17,769 nt of DNA, from positions 1-17,769 of the forward strand of contig CAVXSB010000003.1 of the NCBI GenBank assembly GCA_963764315.1, given 5' to 3'. The DNA is from DATLWN01 sp963764315. GTDB taxonomy: Bacteria; Pseudomonadota; Zetaproteobacteria; Mariprofundales; Mariprofundaceae. Below, piece after piece: positions 13,394 to 17,769 of this stretch. Position 1 is the stretch's first letter; each line of letters begins with the position of its first letter. A program made the position numbers and the translations under genes. Below the pieces are notes generated by a model, which saw only the letters and a program-made list of their open reading frames with translations, searched no databases and was not told the DNA's origin.

Positions 13394-14781
13394 GCCATTC
13401 CCTCCTGGGCTCGAATCGCATCATCCTTCTCGCGGTTCAAATCCTCCATCTGCCTGCGTGCACTGACACGACGGTTGTGGAACACCAGTTCCTTCACCTC
13501 ATACATGGACACGCTCGGGAAGACCTTACAGAAGATCAGGAACAGCATGGTGAACCAGCCGAAGCTCGCGGCGGTGATGGTCAGCTGCACCAGGCCAGGC
13601 CACACGACGGCCCAGGTCCAGGGCTCGTGATTGCTGGCCAGTGACGGGCTGACAATCTGGAAGCGCTCCAGCCACATGCCGAGCTGGATGACAATCGACA
13701 GCACGAACATGGCCCACATGTTCCGGCGGAACTTCTTGAAGGCCATGGCGAACGGCGCCACAGTCGAGCACAGCAGCATGCCCCAAACCACCGGCCAGTA
13801 CGGACCGGTCAGCTTCTGCCACAGCACCTCATGCTCATACATATCGTTGCTGTACCAGATGGCGGCGTACTCGCTGAAGTTCAGGTAGTTCCAGACCATG
13901 GCAATGGCGAAGGTCAGCTTGGCGACCTTGTCCATGATGTCGACGGTCATGTAATCCTCAAACTTGAAGATGTAGCGCAGCATCACGAACAGCGTGATGA
14001 TGGCCGCACATCCCGAGTACAGGGCGCCGGCCACGAAGTACGGCGGGAAGGACGTGATGTGCCAGTCGGGCACGATGGACATGGCGAAGTCCGAGGCCAC
14101 GATGGAGTGCACGGACACGGCCAGCGGCACCAGGAAGCAGCCCATCAGTACATAAGTCTTGCGGAAGGCGATCCACTCGCGGGCACGGCCCATCCAGCCC
14201 AGCGACATCAGGGTGTACAGCGGCTTGCGCCAGCCCCGGGCGTTGTCACGGCAGATCGCCAGATCCGGGATCATGCCGATGTACAGGAACAACGCCGAGC
14301 TGGTGGCATAGGTGAAGATGGCCGAGGCGTCCCACAGTAGCGGGGAACGGAAGTTCGGCCAGATCGTGCGCTCGTTCGGGTACGGCAGCACCCAGTACAG
14401 GTTCCAGACGCGGCCCAGATGGATAACGGGGAAGAAGGCGGCGGTCAGGATCGAGAACAGGGTCATGGCCTCTGCAAAACGGTAGATCGGCTTACGCCAG
14501 TCCGCCTTGGTCAGTAGCAGCACCGCGGAAAGCAGCGTGCCGGAATGGCTCATGCCGATCCAGAAGATGAAGTTCGAGATGTACAACTGCCAGAAGTGCG
14601 GGCGGTCCATCAGGGCTACGCCCAGGCCGTTGTTGTACTGGTATACCTCTGCCGCGACGCCAAGCATCACGAGCACGGAGCAGACGGCCAAGACAATCCA
14701 GAAGGTAATTCTGGGGGACTCAAGGCTCCCCAGCACGTCCTTATTGATTCTGGCCCATTCGATATCTTTCATGCTATCCAT
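13390..14781 (-). CDS. actC: Alternative complex III integral membrane subunit ActC (NrfD-like)
   Basis: This 463-residue polytopic protein of the NrfD/PsrC family is the quinol-interacting membrane subunit of ACIII. Helices begin at about 25-46 (ITFWIVLAVCSVLVML), 64-90 and 103-122, and about ten are expected. NFIFWIGMSHSGTLLSAVLL (70-89) with His79, and FFPVIHLGRVWN (116-127) with His121, are the conserved polar positions in this family near the quinol and proton path. The ATG at 14779-14781 follows GAGGGGAG by nine bases. The second in-frame ATG is too far from that site. The 49-base gap to the ferredoxin-like gene upstream has no terminator. The gene is not psrC: its ActD, ActE and ActF neighbours identify the complex. 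Confidence 0.94.
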   Translation of the reverse strand: MDSMKDIEWARINKDVLGSLESPRITFWIVLAVCSVLVMLGVAAEVYQYNNGLGVALMDRPHFWQLYISNFIFWIGMSHSGTLLSAVLLLTKADWRKPIYRFAEAMTLFSILTAAFFPVIHLGRVWNLYWVLPYPNERTIWPNFRSPLLWDASAIFTYATSSALFLYIGMIPDLAICRDNARGWRKPLYTLMSLGWMGRAREWIAFRKTYVLMGCFLVPLAVSVHSIVASDFAMSIVPDWHITSFPPYFVAGALYSGCAAIITLFVMLRYIFKFEDYMTVDIMDKVAKLTFAIAMVWNYLNFSEYAAIWYSNDMYEHEVLWQKLTGPYWPVVWGMLLCSTVAPFAMAFKKFRRNMWAMFVLSIVIQLGMWLERFQIVSPSLASNHEPWTWAVVWPGLVQLTITAASFGWFTMLFLIFCKVFPSVSMYEVKELVFHNRRVSARRQMEDLNREKDDAIRAQEGMA

Positions 14782-14830
14782 TTAGTCGATCTCCCCTCAA
14801 TAACGGCTAATTGGCGCCCTTGCGGAATGC

Positions 14831-15763
14831 TTAGGCCTCGGTATTGCGAACCCGGTCCATATACATGATGCAGGGCTCGACATTCAGCTCCTCGAACACG
14901 CGATAGCCGCGTACGTCCGCAGTCTTATCCTGCTCATGATGATTGAGCTGAACCTGATGGCTGGCCCAGAGCTTGGAAACCTGGCTCTTGGAGTCCCTCA
15001 GATTGCCGAACACGATGGCACGGGTCGGGCAGGTCTGCTGGCAGGCGGTCATGAAGGACATATCCTCCACATAGTTCGGATGCCCCGCAGTTTCGGCCTC
15101 GTTCTTCGCGTCGCGCTGGCGCTGCACGCAGAAGGTACACTTCTCCATGACGCCCTTGGAACGCACGGACAGGTCTGGATTCAGCTGCATCTCCAGCGGA
15201 TGCGGCAGATCCTCCCAGAAGTCGAAGAAGTTGAAGTAACGGACCTTGTACGGGCAGTTATTGCCGCAATAGCGCGATCCGATACAGCGGTTATACACCT
15301 GCGCGTTCAGGCCGTCTGGCGTGTGGTAGGTGGCCGCCACCGGGCAGACAGGCTCACAGGGCGCGTGGTTGCACTGCTGGCAGAGCATCGGCAGGTAGTG
15401 CGCGCCGCGCTCCGGGAACATCACGGTATCCGCGTTATGAATATCGGTATCAGGCGCCATGGGATCGACACCGGGGTGACCATCAAAAGGCGAATCCTCT
15501 CTACCTGCAATGTCGATGTCAGCATGACCGTCCGGCTCGTCCCAATAGCGCTCGATGCGCATCCAGTGCATGGCATAACCGCGGGAGTAATGCTCCTTGC
15601 CGACCACCGGCAGGTTGTTCTCCGCATAGCAAGCCGTGGCACAGGCGCCGCAACCGATACACTTGTTCAGGTCAATGGCCATGCCCCACATATAGGGCGT
15701 GTTATCGTAGTAGTCGTCCTTGCGGAAGTCCGACCAGTTTTCGAGCATACGCTTCAGGCCCAT
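14831..15763 (-). CDS. actB: Alternative complex III iron-sulfur subunit, ferredoxin-like part of a split ActB
   Basis: This 310-residue protein corresponds to the C-terminal ferredoxin-like half of classical ActB, here a separate gene. Cysteines group as C35/38/41/45, C128/131/136/140 and C209/212/241/245, each fitting one [4Fe-4S] cluster. A fourth group is C160, C166 and C170, with Ser163 where a Cys would complete the pattern (CIGSRYCGNNCP), fitting [3Fe-4S]. Three [4Fe-4S] plus one [3Fe-4S] is the set known for ACIII ActB. WGMAIDLNKC and YKVRYFNFFDFWED (172-185) are family signatures. The ATG at 15761-15763 follows GGAGG by eight bases and lies two bases after the stop of the molybdopterin-oxidoreductase-like gene. 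The role is to pass electrons within the peripheral arm of the complex. An HybA/PsrB-type reading is less likely given the neighbours. Confidence 0.92.
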   Translation of the reverse strand: MGLKRMLENWSDFRKDDYYDNTPYMWGMAIDLNKCIGCGACATACYAENNLPVVGKEHYSRGYAMHWMRIERYWDEPDGHADIDIAGREDSPFDGHPGVDPMAPDTDIHNADTVMFPERGAHYLPMLCQQCNHAPCEPVCPVAATYHTPDGLNAQVYNRCIGSRYCGNNCPYKVRYFNFFDFWEDLPHPLEMQLNPDLSVRSKGVMEKCTFCVQRQRDAKNEAETAGHPNYVEDMSFMTACQQTCPTRAIVFGNLRDSKSQVSKLWASHQVQLNHHEQDKTADVRGYRVFEELNVEPCIMYMDRVRNTEA

Positions 15764-15765
15764 GG

Positions 15766-17769
15766 TTATGCCTCCTCGGTACGGTTGAACTGCTTGGCGG
15801 TGACGGTCTTGACGAGCTCGCGGCCGGCCTGCGAGTTGCTGCCGTTCTCAATCACAAGATCGCCGTGCGCCAGCGTCACGATCGGTCCGCGATCGGCGAC
15901 CTTGGCTACCTGCACGTCGGTGGCGAAGGTGGCCAGTTCACCGGTCTTGGCGTCGAACTTCGGATCCAGGATGCGGTACGGATTGACGCCGACGCCCTTG
16001 GCGTAGCGGCCATATTCCGTATGACCCTGACCCAGCGGGATGGCAACGCAGTCCGGATGGATGCCCGGAAAGACGAACGCCTTGACCTCGATCGAGCCCG
16101 AGGAGGACGTTACGCGCACCACGTCACCGGTATTGATACCGCCGAGCTTCTTGGCCGTGCTCGGATGCATCTCAACCCAGGAATCCCAGACCACCTCTGC
16201 GATCTGGTCCGGCAACTCCTGCAGCCAGGGCAGATTGGCGTGACGGCCGTCCCACAGGCCCAGGCGCGCGGTCGGCAGCAGGCGGAACGGATAGTTGCTG
16301 TTCGCCTTCGGCGCCGCCGGCAGGTTGACTGCCTCGAGCTTCGTCTTGATGGCCGGGGCAGCCTTGGTCTTCAGGCGGATATAGCCGTCGGACTGGATGC
16401 CCTGATGGAAGGCCTCTTGTTCGGTCTGGCCGGGCACGGTCGGACGCGGCGGATTCACCATCACGTCCTTCATCGCCCACAGCGCGCCGCGCACATAGTG
16501 CTCATAGTCCTTAAAGGTCTTGTACTTCGGGTTCATCTCCTGCACGACGGCGAGCATCAGATCGCCGAACGGGCGGGTGGTACCCTCGCCGAACACCGGA
16601 TTCATCACCGGCTGCTGCAGGCCCACGAAGCCGTCTTCCGGCGTATAGGCCGGCAGAGCCGTGTTCCACTCCTCCAGATAGGAGTGCAGCGGCAGCACTA
16701 GGTCGGAGGCCATGGCGGTCTCATCCGGGAACATGGAGAAGGCGATCCGGTAGCCGGCCTTGGCATAGGCCTTGTCGGCATGCATGAAGTCCGGCGCCTG
16801 GTACAGCGGGTTGGTGCCGAACACCACGGTGGTGTCGAAGGCACCCTTATGCAGACCGTCGACGAAGGCCCTCAGCTGCGTCCAACCGCCCATCTTTGGC
16901 ATCAGGTCGGGGAAGACCGCCTCGCTGCGCGGCAGGATGGTCTTGCCGACGTTGCCGAGGATGACGTTGAGCAGCAGTACCGCGCGCGCCGTCTCGGAGC
17001 CGTATTCCACGCCCTCAGCGGAGGAGCCGGAAAGCACCAGGCTCGGCGCGTTGGCGGTCAGCAGGTTGTGGATGTTGTGCATGCGCTCGCTGGACACGCC
17101 GGTGATCTTCGACACCTCGTCGGGATTCACTTTCTTGATTTCGGCGACCAGATCGGTCGGCAGGCGCTTGGCGTACACAGGATCCTGGATCAGCATCGCG
17201 GCCAGGCCCATGGCCAGATGGCCCTCGGTACCCGGGCGAATGGCGACCCAGCGGTCGGCATTGGCGCCGGTCAGGGTCATCTTCGACTCGACCATAACCA
17301 TGGTGCCACGCGGCGCCTCGCGGAACTCCGCATACTGGGTGGCGAACTGTACCGGCGACATCCAGGTGCCGAGGAAGTCGGCGCCGAAGGACAGGATGAC
17401 CTTGGCTTTCTTGAAATCGAGTTTCGGCATGGCATGACCGAACATGGCCTCGTTGGCATCATGACCGACGGCCGGCGGCAGGGTGTCGAACACGAACATG
17501 TTCTTCGAGCCCGCCTCGTTCAGATAGGCCTGGATCAGCGCTGCGTGGTGGCCACTGACGGCGCCATTCAGCCACGCGAGCTTGCCGTTCTTCTTGGCCA
17601 GCTTGGTCTTTAGCGTGTCCATCGCCTCGTTCCAGCTAACCTCGACCAGCTTACCGCCCTTGCGCATCATCGGCTTGGTAAGACGGTCCGGATTGTAATG
17701 CGCGTGCAGACCGGCCTGGCCCATCGGGCAAAGGCGGCCGTGATTGACCGGCGAACCCGGATTGCCCTC
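15766..17769 (-). CDS. actB: Alternative complex III molybdopterin-oxidoreductase-like part of a split ActB (5' end outside window)
   Basis: This partial gene gives 667 residues from the window edge to its TAA stop and lacks the N-terminus. It is a homologue of molybdopterin oxidoreductases. The visible start, EGNPGSPVNHGRLCPMGQAG, carries the Cys (residue 14) that would be the last ligand of the N-terminal cluster; the earlier cysteines lie outside the window. LSFGADFLGTW, ALDKxxAK-type helices and a C-terminal molybdopterin-dinucleotide-like barrel (AKKLGGINTGDVVRVTSSSG) can be seen. In ACIII this domain keeps the fold but is reported to lack molybdenum. The ATG at 17724 is internal, because the frame is open beyond it. 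The protein ends two bases before the ferredoxin-like gene, so the two ActB parts are cotranscribed. Confidence 0.92.
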   Translation of the reverse strand, partial: EGNPGSPVNHGRLCPMGQAGLHAHYNPDRLTKPMMRKGGKLVEVSWNEAMDTLKTKLAKKNGKLAWLNGAVSGHHAALIQAYLNEAGSKNMFVFDTLPPAVGHDANEAMFGHAMPKLDFKKAKVILSFGADFLGTWMSPVQFATQYAEFREAPRGTMVMVESKMTLTGANADRWVAIRPGTEGHLAMGLAAMLIQDPVYAKRLPTDLVAEIKKVNPDEVSKITGVSSERMHNIHNLLTANAPSLVLSGSSAEGVEYGSETARAVLLLNVILGNVGKTILPRSEAVFPDLMPKMGGWTQLRAFVDGLHKGAFDTTVVFGTNPLYQAPDFMHADKAYAKAGYRIAFSMFPDETAMASDLVLPLHSYLEEWNTALPAYTPEDGFVGLQQPVMNPVFGEGTTRPFGDLMLAVVQEMNPKYKTFKDYEHYVRGALWAMKDVMVNPPRPTVPGQTEQEAFHQGIQSDGYIRLKTKAAPAIKTKLEAVNLPAAPKANSNYPFRLLPTARLGLWDGRHANLPWLQELPDQIAEVVWDSWVEMHPSTAKKLGGINTGDVVRVTSSSGSIEVKAFVFPGIHPDCVAIPLGQGHTEYGRYAKGVGVNPYRILDPKFDAKTGELATFATDVQVAKVADRGPIVTLAHGDLVIENGSNSQAGRELVKTVTAKQFNRTEEA

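Noticed and set aside
14936..16006. Plus-strand open frame of 356 codons across the two actB genes
   Set aside because: Spans the boundary of two real genes in antisense and has no family signature.

Overview
The window is dense, GC-rich bacterial chromosome with no stretch of more than about 90 bases lacking a gene or its signals. Gene content and codon use suggest a chemolithotrophic, probably sulfur-oxidising gammaproteobacterium: alternative complex III, several c-type cytochromes, a persulfide-dioxygenase-like metallo-beta-lactamase, an LDH-like malate dehydrogenase and anaerobic-type HemN. This assignment is inference; no rRNA or other marker gene is present. I see no mobile element, CRISPR array, tRNA or rRNA.

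Layout. (1) Positions 1-3694, minus strand: a candidate TCA operon read mdh, sucC, sucD, then a HIT-family protein and the start of an unidentified gene that leaves the window. sucC/sucD overlap by 4 bases and the downstream genes follow at 13 and 23 bases. A sigma70-like promoter lies before mdh. (2) Positions 3675-5099, plus strand: a divergent CCA-adding/poly(A)-polymerase-family enzyme whose putative promoter interleaves with that of mdh. (3) Positions 5100-8572, plus strand: an electron-transfer module. It holds a membrane-anchored monoheme cytochrome (TTG start), a small soluble monoheme cytochrome, a periplasmic triheme cytochrome, and hemN directly abutting the triheme gene. (4) Positions 8632-9506, plus strand: a metallo-beta-lactamase-fold protein of the persulfide dioxygenase type. 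(5) Positions 9508-11037, minus strand: a PAS-GAF-HD-GYP protein, probably a cyclic-di-GMP phosphodiesterase, convergent with the previous gene. (6) Positions 11139-17769, minus strand: an alternative complex III (ACIII) operon in the order actB (molybdopterin-oxidoreductase-like part), actB (ferredoxin-like part), actC, actD, actE, actF, ending at a strong intrinsic terminator. ActB is encoded by two genes rather than one fused gene. actA is not in the window and would be expected upstream, past position 17769.

How they fit together. The TCA enzymes produce reduced carriers. ACIII oxidises quinol and passes electrons to periplasmic c-type cytochromes, and the cytochromes encoded in region 3 are plausible acceptors or independent carriers. 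HemN makes protoporphyrin precursors for the haem these proteins need. The persulfide dioxygenase-like enzyme would fit sulfane-sulfur oxidation. No terminal oxidase gene follows the act operon here.

Several starts were set from ribosome-binding sites rather than from the longest reading frame: mdh at 3633, the membrane cytochrome at 5173 (TTG), the metallo-beta-lactamase at 8643, the HD-GYP protein at 11037, and actE at 12854.
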